A stretch of DNA of 46,032 nt, taken from positions 1-46,032 of the forward strand of contig SVTA01000004.1 of assembly GCA_015064005.1 (NCBI GenBank), given 5' to 3'. Within the stretch, counting starts at the first letter, position 1; every line of letters starts with the position of its first letter. This document shows, in pieces, positions 38,144 to 46,032 of this stretch. A model generated the notes under the pieces. It ran no database searches, was not told where the DNA came from, and was given only the letters and a program-made list of their open reading frames with translations. The stretch is from Oscillospiraceae bacterium (lineage in GTDB: Bacteria > Bacillota > Clostridia > Oscillospirales > CAG-272). Position numbers and translations under genes: made by a program.

Positions 38144-39352
38144 TTATTCCTTTGCGGTAAAAAAGAGCAGCAGAAGGGCGGCAAGCCAGCGCAGCGTGCC
38201 GGCAATGACGGCGGCTACGGCAAAGCCGCGGACGTCATAAAGCAGCGTGGCGGGAATGCCAAGTCCCACGAAGCAAAGGGCGAAAAGCCCATTGACGTAG
38301 ATCTGGTGGCGCTTTTTGCCAAAGCGCGCCAGTAGGGCGGTGAGGACAGTGGTGGTGAAGTACAGCACCTCCGCAAGGCTACCGTATAGCAGGTAAGGCA
38401 GGACGGCGTCAAGCTCTGCGGGATAAAGCCACCGCAGCATCACGTATCCGCCAAGGGTGGCCGCCCCCGTGCCAAGCAGGATCGCGGCAAGGCTGCCGGG
38501 AAGAATCCACCGCAGCGCCCGTCGGCGCAGCCCGCCCTCATAGCGGGCAAGATGACCCAGCAGCACACCGGAGAGCGGTGTGGAGAGCAGCGACATGGTC
38601 TTGCCCACCAGCGTGGAAAGATAATACACGGTAACGGCAGCGGAGCCCACCAGCAGCTTCAGCAGCAGGCGATCGGCGTTGAGGATGAGATTGGCCACAC
38701 CCTCGGAGAGGCAGAGGATCAGCAGTGCTCGCAGAGTGCTTTTTTCAAGGGGAACGGCGTTTTTTTCGCTACCCCGCAAGCCTCCCTCGGTCAGGTATGC
38801 GAAGGCTACACCCGCAGCCTCGCCCGTGAGGATGGCCAGGGGCCAAAGACCGGTCCCGCAAAAGAGTAGTGCACCCAGCACGTATCCCGTGCCAATGATA
38901 AGGTAATACAGGAAATAGCGCCGATAGGAGAGGGTGATTTTGTAGATCACATCCGCGTAGTAGCGGAAGGCCATGGCCACGAACACCAAATAGTAGGTGA
39001 AGGCGGTGAGGGGATCCATTGCTACGCCTCCAAAGCGCCATATCAGCAGGCAAAGCGGTATACCCAGCAGCGCCACTGTCAGCAAAAAGCGATTGTAGGC
39101 GCCACCCGCACCCTCCCGCTCCTCACGGGGTGCGGTGATGCGGGAAAGATTGGCCGCCGTGCCGACGGAGACCGTGGCAATATTGACAAAGGCCATCAGA
39201 TACTGCAGCTCACCGTAGCGCACCTCGCCCATGATGCGAGCCAGCAGCGGATAGAGCAGCAGCTGTGCTGCCGCCTGCATCAGGACAAGGCCGCCAATGC
39301 TGTAGGCCGAATCCCGCAGCTTTTCCCGGCGCGCCTTGAGGCTGACACTCAC
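38144..39352 (-). CDS. Polysaccharide flippase (Wzx/MOP-superfamily-like)
   Basis: KARREKLRDSAYSIGGLVLMQAAAQLLLYPLLARIMGEVRYGELQYLMAFVNIATVSVGTAANLSR; GTG start at 39352 overlaps the upstream stop (GTGA). Confidence 0.8.
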   Translation of the reverse strand: MSVSLKARREKLRDSAYSIGGLVLMQAAAQLLLYPLLARIMGEVRYGELQYLMAFVNIATVSVGTAANLSRITAPREEREGAGGAYNRFLLTVALLGIPLCLLIWRFGGVAMDPLTAFTYYLVFVAMAFRYYADVIYKITLSYRRYFLYYLIIGTGYVLGALLFCGTGLWPLAILTGEAAGVAFAYLTEGGLRGSEKNAVPLEKSTLRALLILCLSEGVANLILNADRLLLKLLVGSAAVTVYYLSTLVGKTMSLLSTPLSGVLLGHLARYEGGLRRRALRWILPGSLAAILLGTGAATLGGYVMLRWLYPAELDAVLPYLLYGSLAEVLYFTTTVLTALLARFGKKRHQIYVNGLFALCFVGLGIPATLLYDVRGFAVAAVIAGTLRWLAALLLLFFTAKE

Positions 39353-40515
39353 GAAAGTGCCTCCTCCACGGCCTTGACCGCTGAGGCGAGCGTTTCCTCG
39401 GTGATGCCGAGGGGCAGGGGGATCACCAGCGTGTCGGCGAGGATACGCCGGGTAACGGGCAGATCGCCTATCGGGCGGCAGCAGCCACGCGCTGCAAGGG
39501 AGGCCAGCTGCTCCGCGTCCTCGGCAGCAAGCAGAGCACGGAAGGGAACGCCCCGTTGACGAAGCGCTTCCATCAAAGCGCCGGTATCTACGTCCTCCCC
39601 GCAGGTAAGAGGCAGCGCCCACGGTGCGGGATGCGCCTCGGGCAGCGCCTCAGGCAGCGTAAGAAAACCAACTGAAGAGCGCAGTGCCTGTATCAGCCAC
39701 GCGGCTGCGTGTCGGTGCCCTTCGGCGTCGGTCAGCGTTTTGAGGCGAGTGACGTCGGTGGCCGCCTGTTCAGCATCGGGAGAAAGATCGGCGTCGCCGG
39801 CCAGAATCTCCCGCGCGATGGCGGAAAGGGTGTCGTCGCGAGTGTAAAGGGCACCGCAGCCTTGCCCGTCGGGCGATAGGGAAGCCGTGCTGCCGATGCC
39901 GATATCGCCCACGGTGCCGACAGCGTATCGGGTGCCGTCAAAATCATAGGCGGCGCCCATCGCCTCACGGCTGTCCTCGATGAGCCAAAGCTCGTAATCG
40001 TTGCAGAAATTCCGCACCGTTTTCAGGTTAAACGGATAACCGAGGGTGTGAGAGAGCATCACGGCCCGGGTGTTGGGAGAGAGTGCCCGCTCCAGTTCGC
40101 GAACATCAATATTGTATTGGGGCAGCATCACGTCTGCCAGCACGGGGGTAACGCCCAGCGCTGTCAGCTCGCAGATGGCGTTGGCGTGCAGCCCCACGGT
40201 GATCACCTCGTCGCCTCGGCGCAGCGACCGTTCTCCCAAAATGGGAGCCGATAGCGTGCGCAGCGCCAGAAGCCCGGCGGCACGGCCGCCTCCCGTGGCA
40301 CACACATGGGGGATATTCAGCTGCCGTGACAGCGACGACTCCAGCTTCTCGACGGCCTCTGCCGCGGAGGGGGCCGCTGCGGTGTTGGTTGAGGCAGGCA
40401 CGGAAAAATTCATACCGTTCAGGCACTTTTTGGCCTGCTCCTGTGCCCGACTATAGGCGTTTTTCAGCAAAATCGAGGCGTTACTCACCTCAGCTGCGGT
40501 TTTGTTGCAATACAT
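39349..40515 (-). CDS. DegT/DnrJ/EryC1/StrS superfamily protein, RfbH-like, catalytic residues apparently missing
   Basis: ATGGGRAAGLLALRTLSAPILGERSLRRGDEVITVGLHANAICELTALGVTPVLADVMLPQYNIDVRELERALSPNTRAVMLSHTLGYPFNL; start ATG 40515 after GGAGG. Confidence 0.85.
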   Translation of the reverse strand: MYCNKTAAEVSNASILLKNAYSRAQEQAKKCLNGMNFSVPASTNTAAAPSAAEAVEKLESSLSRQLNIPHVCATGGGRAAGLLALRTLSAPILGERSLRRGDEVITVGLHANAICELTALGVTPVLADVMLPQYNIDVRELERALSPNTRAVMLSHTLGYPFNLKTVRNFCNDYELWLIEDSREAMGAAYDFDGTRYAVGTVGDIGIGSTASLSPDGQGCGALYTRDDTLSAIAREILAGDADLSPDAEQAATDVTRLKTLTDAEGHRHAAAWLIQALRSSVGFLTLPEALPEAHPAPWALPLTCGEDVDTGALMEALRQRGVPFRALLAAEDAEQLASLAARGCCRPIGDLPVTRRILADTLVIPLPLGITEETLASAVKAVEEALS

Positions 40516-40669
40516 GATTCCTCCACGTAGCACCGAGCCTACACAGCATATTTTCCCTCTTTTTTGCGGTTCCATACGCGGCGTGGCCGGCTTCCAAATT
40601 CTGTCAAGATTATAGCACATCCGCCGTCAAAAAGCAAGGCCTCCGCAGCATTTTGAGTCTGAGCGGTTC

Positions 40670-40698
40670 TTGACAATTCCGTGGGGTTATGGTATAAT
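40670..40698 (+). promoter_or_regulatory. Promoter of the aldehyde dehydrogenase gene
   Basis: TTGACA (40670-40675), 17-nt spacer, TATAAT (40693-40698), TGG extended -10. Confidence 0.85.
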
Positions 40699-40742
40699 CC
40701 TTGCAAATCATAGCGACGGCAACGAACTGCGGGAGGAAAACG

Positions 40743-42125
40743 ATGAAAAGTCAGGAGATACGGCAGCTGCTGGAAGAGCAGCGCACCTATTATAGAACCG
40801 GTGCCACGCTGCCCGTCAGCTTTCGGGTGGCGCAGCTGAAAAAGCTGTACGCGGCCATTGAAAAATATCAGGACGAAATCGGTGACGCCCTTCGGGCTGA
40901 CCTTGGCAAAAGCCGCTTTGAGGGCTTTATGTGCGAGAGCGGTCTCGCGCTGACCGAGATCTCATATATGATTCGTCACGTGAAAAAATTTGCCCGAAAA
41001 AAGCGGGTGACAACACCTTTTGCCCAGTTTCCTGCCCGCAGCTATCAGCAGCCCGTGCCTCGCGGAAACGTGCTGATCATGAGCCCGTGGAACTATCCGT
41101 TTCTTTTGTCGATCGAGCCGCTGACCGACGCTATTGCGGCGGGCAATACCGCCATTGTCAAGCCCAGCGCCTACGCGCCTGCCACCTCCCGGATCGTGGA
41201 GAGGATCATCGGCGAGTGCTTTGACCCCGCCTACGTGACGGTGGTCACGGGTGGACGCGCAGAGAACGCGGCATTGCTGGAGCAGAAATTCGATCTCGTA
41301 TTTTTCACGGGGAGTCAAGCGGTAGGCAAGGAGGTGCTGCGGCGCACCGCGGAGCATCTGACCCCTGCGGTTCTGGAGCTTGGAGGCAAGAGCCCTTGCA
41401 TCGTGGATGCCAGTGCCAATATCCAATTAGCCGCCAAACGGGTCGTGTTTGGCAAGTTCCTCAACTGCGGACAGACCTGCGTGGCACCCGATTACGTTCT
41501 CTGCGAGGCCTCGGTAAAGGCGGCCTTTGTGGCGGCCGTGAGGGAGGAGATCAGAAGGCAGTACGGCGAGACGCCGCTGGCCAATGCGGATTACGGCCGG
41601 ATCGTGAACGAAAAGCATTTTGATCGCCTTTGCGGTCTCATTGATCCCAAAAAGGTAGTGATCGGCGGCGAGGTCGATGCCGATACCTGCAGGATCGCGC
41701 CTACGGTGATGGATCACGTGAGCTTTGAGGATGCGGTGATGGGGGAGGAGATCTTCGGCCCCATCCTGCCCGTGTTGACCTTTGAGGATTTTGATGCGGT
41801 GGTGGAGGAGCTGAAGGGCAAGGATAAGCCTCTCGCGCTCTATCTGTTTACCAGCAACAAAAAGCATATCAGGCGTGTCACCACCGAGCTTTCCTACGGC
41901 GGCGGCTGCATCAATGACGTGATCATTCATCTGGCCACCAGCGCCATGGGCTTTGGCGGCGTTGGCGAAAGCGGCATGGGAAGCTATCACGGCAAGGCAG
42001 GCTTTGACGCCTTTACCCATTACAAATCCATCGTGGATAAAAAAACCTGGCTGGATCTACCTATGCGCTATCAGCCCTATACCAGCAAGCTTTACGAAAG
42101 GCTGCTGCACCTTTTCCTGCGGTAA
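40743..42125 (+). CDS. Aldehyde dehydrogenase family protein
   Basis: VPRGNVLIMSPWNYPFLLSIEPLTDAIAAGNTAIVKPSAYAP...FFTGSQAVGKEVL...LELGGKSPCIVD...GKFLNCGQTCVAPDYVL...EEIFGPILPV. Confidence 0.95.
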   Translation: MKSQEIRQLLEEQRTYYRTGATLPVSFRVAQLKKLYAAIEKYQDEIGDALRADLGKSRFEGFMCESGLALTEISYMIRHVKKFARKKRVTTPFAQFPARSYQQPVPRGNVLIMSPWNYPFLLSIEPLTDAIAAGNTAIVKPSAYAPATSRIVERIIGECFDPAYVTVVTGGRAENAALLEQKFDLVFFTGSQAVGKEVLRRTAEHLTPAVLELGGKSPCIVDASANIQLAAKRVVFGKFLNCGQTCVAPDYVLCEASVKAAFVAAVREEIRRQYGETPLANADYGRIVNEKHFDRLCGLIDPKKVVIGGEVDADTCRIAPTVMDHVSFEDAVMGEEIFGPILPVLTFEDFDAVVEELKGKDKPLALYLFTSNKKHIRRVTTELSYGGGCINDVIIHLATSAMGFGGVGESGMGSYHGKAGFDAFTHYKSIVDKKTWLDLPMRYQPYTSKLYERLLHLFLR

Positions 42126-42142
42126 CGGGATGGAAGGAGGGC

Positions 42143-42844
42143 ATGATGCGCTACTGTGTGTCCGATATACATGGTGAATATGAGCTGTTTTTGCGCCTGC
42201 TCGATCAAATCGGCTATTCCGACTCGGATGAGCTGCTGATCTGTGGGGATATCCTGGATAAGGGAGAGGATTCTGTGCAGCTGGCAAGACTGGTGCTTTC
42301 TATGCCCCGCGCGCGCTGCATTATGGGCAATCACGAATACGCCTTTGTGAGGCGGTATCGCGCGCTGATGCAGACCTCGCCTCGGGATTTCGATGCGGTG
42401 CTGGCACAGCTGCAGGGCTATTTTCCCAAGGATGGGCATATGCTGGATTGGGATACGGTGGATCGCCTCGACGAGCTGCCGTATTACATCGAGGAGGAGT
42501 CGTTTCTGTGTGTGCACGCAGGATTGCCGCTGGACGGTGACGGCGTTCCGCTGCCGCTTGCAGAGGCCACACCGGAGCAGCTGGTGAACGATCGGCGCTT
42601 TAAAAATCCGGAGACCGTGTACCGTGGCGAGAAATGCGTGCTGTTCGGTCACACACCTACCCGCTATATCTGCGGCAGTGATGAGATTCTGGGCTACAAA
42701 AAAAGCCCCGATGCGGCCGGGGATCGGATCGAGGACTACGGACGGATCCACCTTGACACCGGCACGTGGCTGAACGGCGTTTTGGGATGCTTTTGTATGG
42801 ATACCTGCCGCGCCACCTACGTGCGCCGGCAAAACGGAGGCTGA
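42143..42844 (+). CDS. Metallophosphoesterase (Ser/Thr protein phosphatase type)
   Basis: YCVSDIHGEYELFLRLLDQIG, LICGDILDKGEDS, IMGNHEY, CVHAGLPLDG, LFGHTPT. Confidence 0.9.
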   Translation: MMRYCVSDIHGEYELFLRLLDQIGYSDSDELLICGDILDKGEDSVQLARLVLSMPRARCIMGNHEYAFVRRYRALMQTSPRDFDAVLAQLQGYFPKDGHMLDWDTVDRLDELPYYIEEESFLCVHAGLPLDGDGVPLPLAEATPEQLVNDRRFKNPETVYRGEKCVLFGHTPTRYICGSDEILGYKKSPDAAGDRIEDYGRIHLDTGTWLNGVLGCFCMDTCRATYVRRQNGG

Positions 42845-42848
42845 GGGT

Positions 42849-43628
42849 ATGAAATATTACGTTGTTGCCGATCCTCACGGGTTTTACACGCCCCTTGCGA
42901 GGGCGCTGGAGGCGGCTGGATTTTTTGCGGAAAAGGAGCCGAACAGACTGATCGTGTGCGGTGATATGCTGGATCGCGGCGGTGAGGCGCGGCAGACGGA
43001 GAGCTTTTTGAGAGGGCTGCTTCGCGAGGGACGGCTGATCCTCATTCGCGGCAATCACGAGGATCTGATGGAGGCGATGATCACGGATATCGCCTCCTGT
43101 CGCCCCGTGGGCGAGATCCATGAAATGAACGGCACCTGGGATACCGCCGTGCAGCTCAGCGATCTCCCGCGCGAGATAGCGGCGCGTTATCCGCTGGAGG
43201 TGGCGGGCAGAGTCAGGGACTCCGCCTTTTGGCGGGAACTGCTGCCTGCGTGCGTGGATTATTTTGAAACCGAGCGGTACGTGTTCGTCCACGGTTGGCT
43301 GCCGTGCTATCGGGAGCCTCCGACGGAGCTGCCGGAGGGCGTGCTGCATTGCCGCCCCGATTGGCGGGAGGCCACGGCGCGGGAATGGAAGCAGGCAAGG
43401 TGGTTCAACGGTATGGAATGTGCCTGTGTTTCGGGCTACGGTCTGGAGGATAAAACCACCGTGTGCGGTCACTGGCACACCTCCTACGGCCACGCCAAAA
43501 TCCAGCGCCGGGGTAGTGAATACGGCTCCGATGCGGATTTTTCCCCGTTTTATGGCAAGGGCATCATCGCTCTTGATGCCTGCACTGCTCATAGTGGCTT
43601 TGTCAACTGTATCGTGCTGGAGGACTGA
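42849..43628 (+). CDS. Metallophosphoesterase (second, tandem)
   Basis: YYVVADPHGFYTPLARALEAAG, LIVCGDMLDRGGEA, LIRGNHEDLM, FVHGWLP, VCGHWHTSYGH. Confidence 0.9.
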   Translation: MKYYVVADPHGFYTPLARALEAAGFFAEKEPNRLIVCGDMLDRGGEARQTESFLRGLLREGRLILIRGNHEDLMEAMITDIASCRPVGEIHEMNGTWDTAVQLSDLPREIAARYPLEVAGRVRDSAFWRELLPACVDYFETERYVFVHGWLPCYREPPTELPEGVLHCRPDWREATAREWKQARWFNGMECACVSGYGLEDKTTVCGHWHTSYGHAKIQRRGSEYGSDADFSPFYGKGIIALDACTAHSGFVNCIVLED

Positions 43629-43717
43629 GGCGCAGGAGATTTTGAGAGAACGTATTGGCAAGCCTGTACGGTGCCGATCATGTTAACGACTTTTCTCGTT
43701 GAAAATTTATTGTGAAG

Positions 43718-43749
43718 AAAAAGGGCTGACCCTTCGGTCAGCCCTTTTT
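43718..43749. terminator. Intrinsic terminator between convergent genes
   Basis: AAAAAGGGCTGACC-cttc-GGTCAGCCCTTTTT. Confidence 0.92.
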
Positions 43750-43762
43750 GTGTTGAGCGGGT

Positions 43763-44800
43763 TCACGCCTGCTTGCCCTTCAGCTCGTGGAGGAAATAGG
43801 CGCGGGTCCAAGCGAGATCGCCGTGGGCGTCACGCACCTCCAGACGTACCCAGGGTGCCCAGCGGGGATATTCGTGGGCCTCGTTCTGCTCGATAAATCC
43901 GTTGAGGTCGAAGCTTGCCTCGCAGAGCAGCTGCTCTCCCTCCGCGTGGCGCTTGCGGTGGAACCGATAATTAGAGATCAACGCGATGGAATACGCCTCG
44001 GAGGTGGAGATATGCAGCACCCCGTCCTCCATATACAGTTCCTTGATCTCGGGGCCTGTAGAGGCGTAAAAGTCACCCCGTTCCAGGGCTTTTATTACGG
44101 TGGCGTAATCCAGCCGCTCGGCCTTGACCATGTTCCAGCCGCCAAAGGCATCCCCGCGGCTGTGAATGTCATCCGCTGCCACGGGCATCACGTTTTCGCC
44201 GGAGCGAAGCAGATCCACCATGGGCTGCGGGGTATCGTGCTGGCCGCCGCGATAACAGCCGGTGTTATAAAGCTCCACGCCCCACAATCCCTTCAGTCCC
44301 ATATAATCGGTATAATCGAGACTGGACCACACCGGGTGATTGAGGCAAACAAGGAACCCCGCTTCGGTGGCCCGCTTGATGGCATCATTTACGCCCGCGA
44401 TGGAGTAGTGATTCTTATAGGGATGGTCGATCATTTCCTGAGTGGCGTAGACCTTGGCGTGGGCAGGCCAGATGTTGTTGGCGCTGAGCGTGGGGCAATG
44501 GGCGATATCCGGCGATTTGGCGTAAAAATTGATGTGGTAGGTCTTGTTGTAGCAATAACCGCCCGGCCACTTGTCGCTGGTAATGGTCTCCACGCCGTTG
44601 ATGGCCACGAAATTCTCGTCCGTCAGGTCATTGTGTGACATCATCACCTCGTGATCGGTATACGCCACGATGGAATAGCCCTTTTCCATGTAAAGCTGCT
44701 TGATCTCCTCGGGGGTGAACTTGCCGTCCGAAATGGTGGTGTGGGTGTGCATATTTGCCTTGTAAAACTGTCCCTGATCGGGCAAAAGATAGTGCTTCAT
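43763..44800 (-). CDS. PHP domain-containing phosphoesterase-like protein
   Basis: KANMHTHTTISDGKFTPEEIKQLYMEKGYSIVAYTDHEVMM...VCLNHPVWSS...PVAADDIHS; start ATG 44800 after GGAAGG. Confidence 0.88.
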   Translation of the reverse strand: MKHYLLPDQGQFYKANMHTHTTISDGKFTPEEIKQLYMEKGYSIVAYTDHEVMMSHNDLTDENFVAINGVETITSDKWPGGYCYNKTYHINFYAKSPDIAHCPTLSANNIWPAHAKVYATQEMIDHPYKNHYSIAGVNDAIKRATEAGFLVCLNHPVWSSLDYTDYMGLKGLWGVELYNTGCYRGGQHDTPQPMVDLLRSGENVMPVAADDIHSRGDAFGGWNMVKAERLDYATVIKALERGDFYASTGPEIKELYMEDGVLHISTSEAYSIALISNYRFHRKRHAEGEQLLCEASFDLNGFIEQNEAHEYPRWAPWVRLEVRDAHGDLAWTRAYFLHELKGKQA

Positions 44801-44888
44801 ATCGTGCCTTCCTTTCTTCATTTGATTGTATGATATCGTTTATCCAAAACAACGCTGGGTGTAGGAGTGAAGGTTTCGGGGAAGTAGC

Positions 44889-46032
44889 TCAAGCCTTACT
44901 CTCTGCAAGCTTGCGCACAAATTCTGTGATCTCGTTGCCGATGCGCGTTAATTCCTCCAGAAACTCCCTCGAGGTCATGCGGGAGATGCCCTCGTGAACC
45001 GCGGAAAATTGCAGGAGCTTGTCATCCGTCACCGTGCGGATGCTGTAATCGGGCCCCAGCTCGTGCATCATCCGCTCGATGTACGCGTCGGCGGTCTGAT
45101 CGCCCTTGGTGTACACAACGCGGTAGCCGTCACGCGTTAGCTCCGAGCCGGCGCCGTCCTTGACAAGATATGCGTCAAACACCAGCACCAGTTCGGTCTT
45201 GGTATAGGCCACGTAGCTGCTGAGCAGATCCATCAGCTCCTCCCTCGCCTTTTCGAGGCTGAATTGGGCGGTTCCCATCAAGTGCTCGTCCGCGTAGATG
45301 AGATTGTAGCCGTCTACGATCACCATGCTTCTCTCCGTGCGCGCCGGCCTGTGCCTTGTGGGCTTTTCCTTCTGATCTCCGGCAATGAGCTTTGGCTCGC
45401 TGTATTGCTTGCGCTTGATGGGGCCGAATAGGCGGAGCATGATCGCCTCCAGCTCTTCGTCACTCATATGGTATTTGCGACCGAGGGTGGCAGCCTTTGG
45501 CAGAATGGCCTCGCCGGCGGAGGCGTCCTTGACGCCTGCCTCCAGATGCTTATATTGATCCACCTCGCTCCAATGCACGGTAAAGCCCGCGCCGTGGGCG
45601 CAGAAAACCGAATGGGGAGGATTGTCAAGATCCGCCTCGGGGTCATATCCCACGCGGGCAACCACAGCCTCCTGATCGTGGCAGGGCTCGTACCCGTCAG
45701 ATGTGCAGAACAGCCTGCCCTCGCCTCGGGTGTATGCAATGACCTCTTTGGTGTAATCAAACAGCGTAGCCACCGGTGCCCTGCCGCGGATGACGGTGCG
45801 CTCGGTGTTCGAGCTTTCCGGCTCGAAATCCGCAAAGCGCGCCTGCAGATCGGACATGGCTCTGCCGACAGCGGCGGTCGGGATCTCCAGCCTGAATTTG
45901 TAGTATGGCTCCAGCAGCGTGCAGCCCGCCTTCATCAGTCCGTGTCTGACCGCGCGGTAGGTGGCCTCTCTGAAATCTCCGCCCTCGGTGTGCTTCTGGT
46001 GCGCCTTGCCCGCCACCAGCGTGATCTTCGTA
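44889..46032 (-). CDS. C-terminal part of a TetM/EF-G-like translational GTPase fused to a YacP/Rae1-type NYN domain (5' end outside window)
   Basis: Frame is open to the window edge (...TKITLVAGKAHQKHTEGGDFREATYRAVRHGLMKAGCTLLEPYYKFRLEIP: EF-G/TetM domain IV-V), followed by SMVIVDGYNLIYADE...LVLVFDAYLVK...YTKGDQTADAYIERM...VTDDKLLQF: YacP NYN domain. Confidence 0.85.
   Translation of the reverse strand, partial: TKITLVAGKAHQKHTEGGDFREATYRAVRHGLMKAGCTLLEPYYKFRLEIPTAAVGRAMSDLQARFADFEPESSNTERTVIRGRAPVATLFDYTKEVIAYTRGEGRLFCTSDGYEPCHDQEAVVARVGYDPEADLDNPPHSVFCAHGAGFTVHWSEVDQYKHLEAGVKDASAGEAILPKAATLGRKYHMSDEELEAIMLRLFGPIKRKQYSEPKLIAGDQKEKPTRHRPARTERSMVIVDGYNLIYADEHLMGTAQFSLEKAREELMDLLSSYVAYTKTELVLVFDAYLVKDGAGSELTRDGYRVVYTKGDQTADAYIERMMHELGPDYSIRTVTDDKLLQFSAVHEGISRMTSREFLEELTRIGNEITEFVRKLAESKA

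Noticed and set aside
43763-44800. PHP protein as the missing histidinol-phosphatase HisJ
   Set aside because: PHP motifs are present but the size and C-terminal region do not look like HisJ, and it is ~34 kb from the his operon.
44889-46032. Calling the partial GTPase a tetracycline-resistance gene
   Set aside because: The C-terminus (NPPHSVFCAHGAGFTVHWSEVDQYKHL plus NYN domain) differs from canonical TetM/TetO ends; resistance cannot be claimed without the G domain and loop residues.
1-46032. CRISPR arrays, transposases, phage genes, tRNA/rRNA
   Set aside because: No regularly spaced direct repeats, no recognisable transposase/integrase/phage proteins, and no tRNA cloverleaf or rRNA sequence seen by eye.

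Overview
The window is a dense, bacterial (Clostridia-like) chromosomal segment. I see no rRNA, tRNA, CRISPR array, phage or transposase gene. Main blocks: (1) 5' end of a transketolase N-terminal subunit gene, divergent from an AraC-type regulator; (2) a yerC-hisZGDCBHAF-hisIE operon; (3) a convergent DUF512 radical SAM / der / obg / ppa operon; (4) an ilvBNCD-leuACDB-ilvEA-ridA superoperon, preceded by a 45-aa leader peptide with an Ile/Leu/Val run and an intrinsic terminator (attenuator); (5) an XRE regulator plus membrane protein pair with two 18-bp palindromic operators; (6) a small operon of two tandem ceramidase-fold proteins and a DUF4838 protein; (7) a cell-surface cluster (GT2, YwaF-like, flippase, RfbH-like DegT protein lacking catalytic residues); (8) an aldehyde dehydrogenase with two metallophosphoesterases; (9) a PHP-domain protein; (10) the C-terminal part of a TetM/EF-G-like translational GTPase fused to a YacP/Rae1-type NYN nuclease. 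Strongest candidates for follow-up: the TetM-like/NYN fusion, the ceramidase-like/DUF4838 operon, the BCAA leader-peptide attenuator, the degenerate RfbH-like protein, the XRE operator pair and a ~270-bp structured inverted-repeat element between ilvC and ilvD. All family assignments come from reading the translations; no database search was run.
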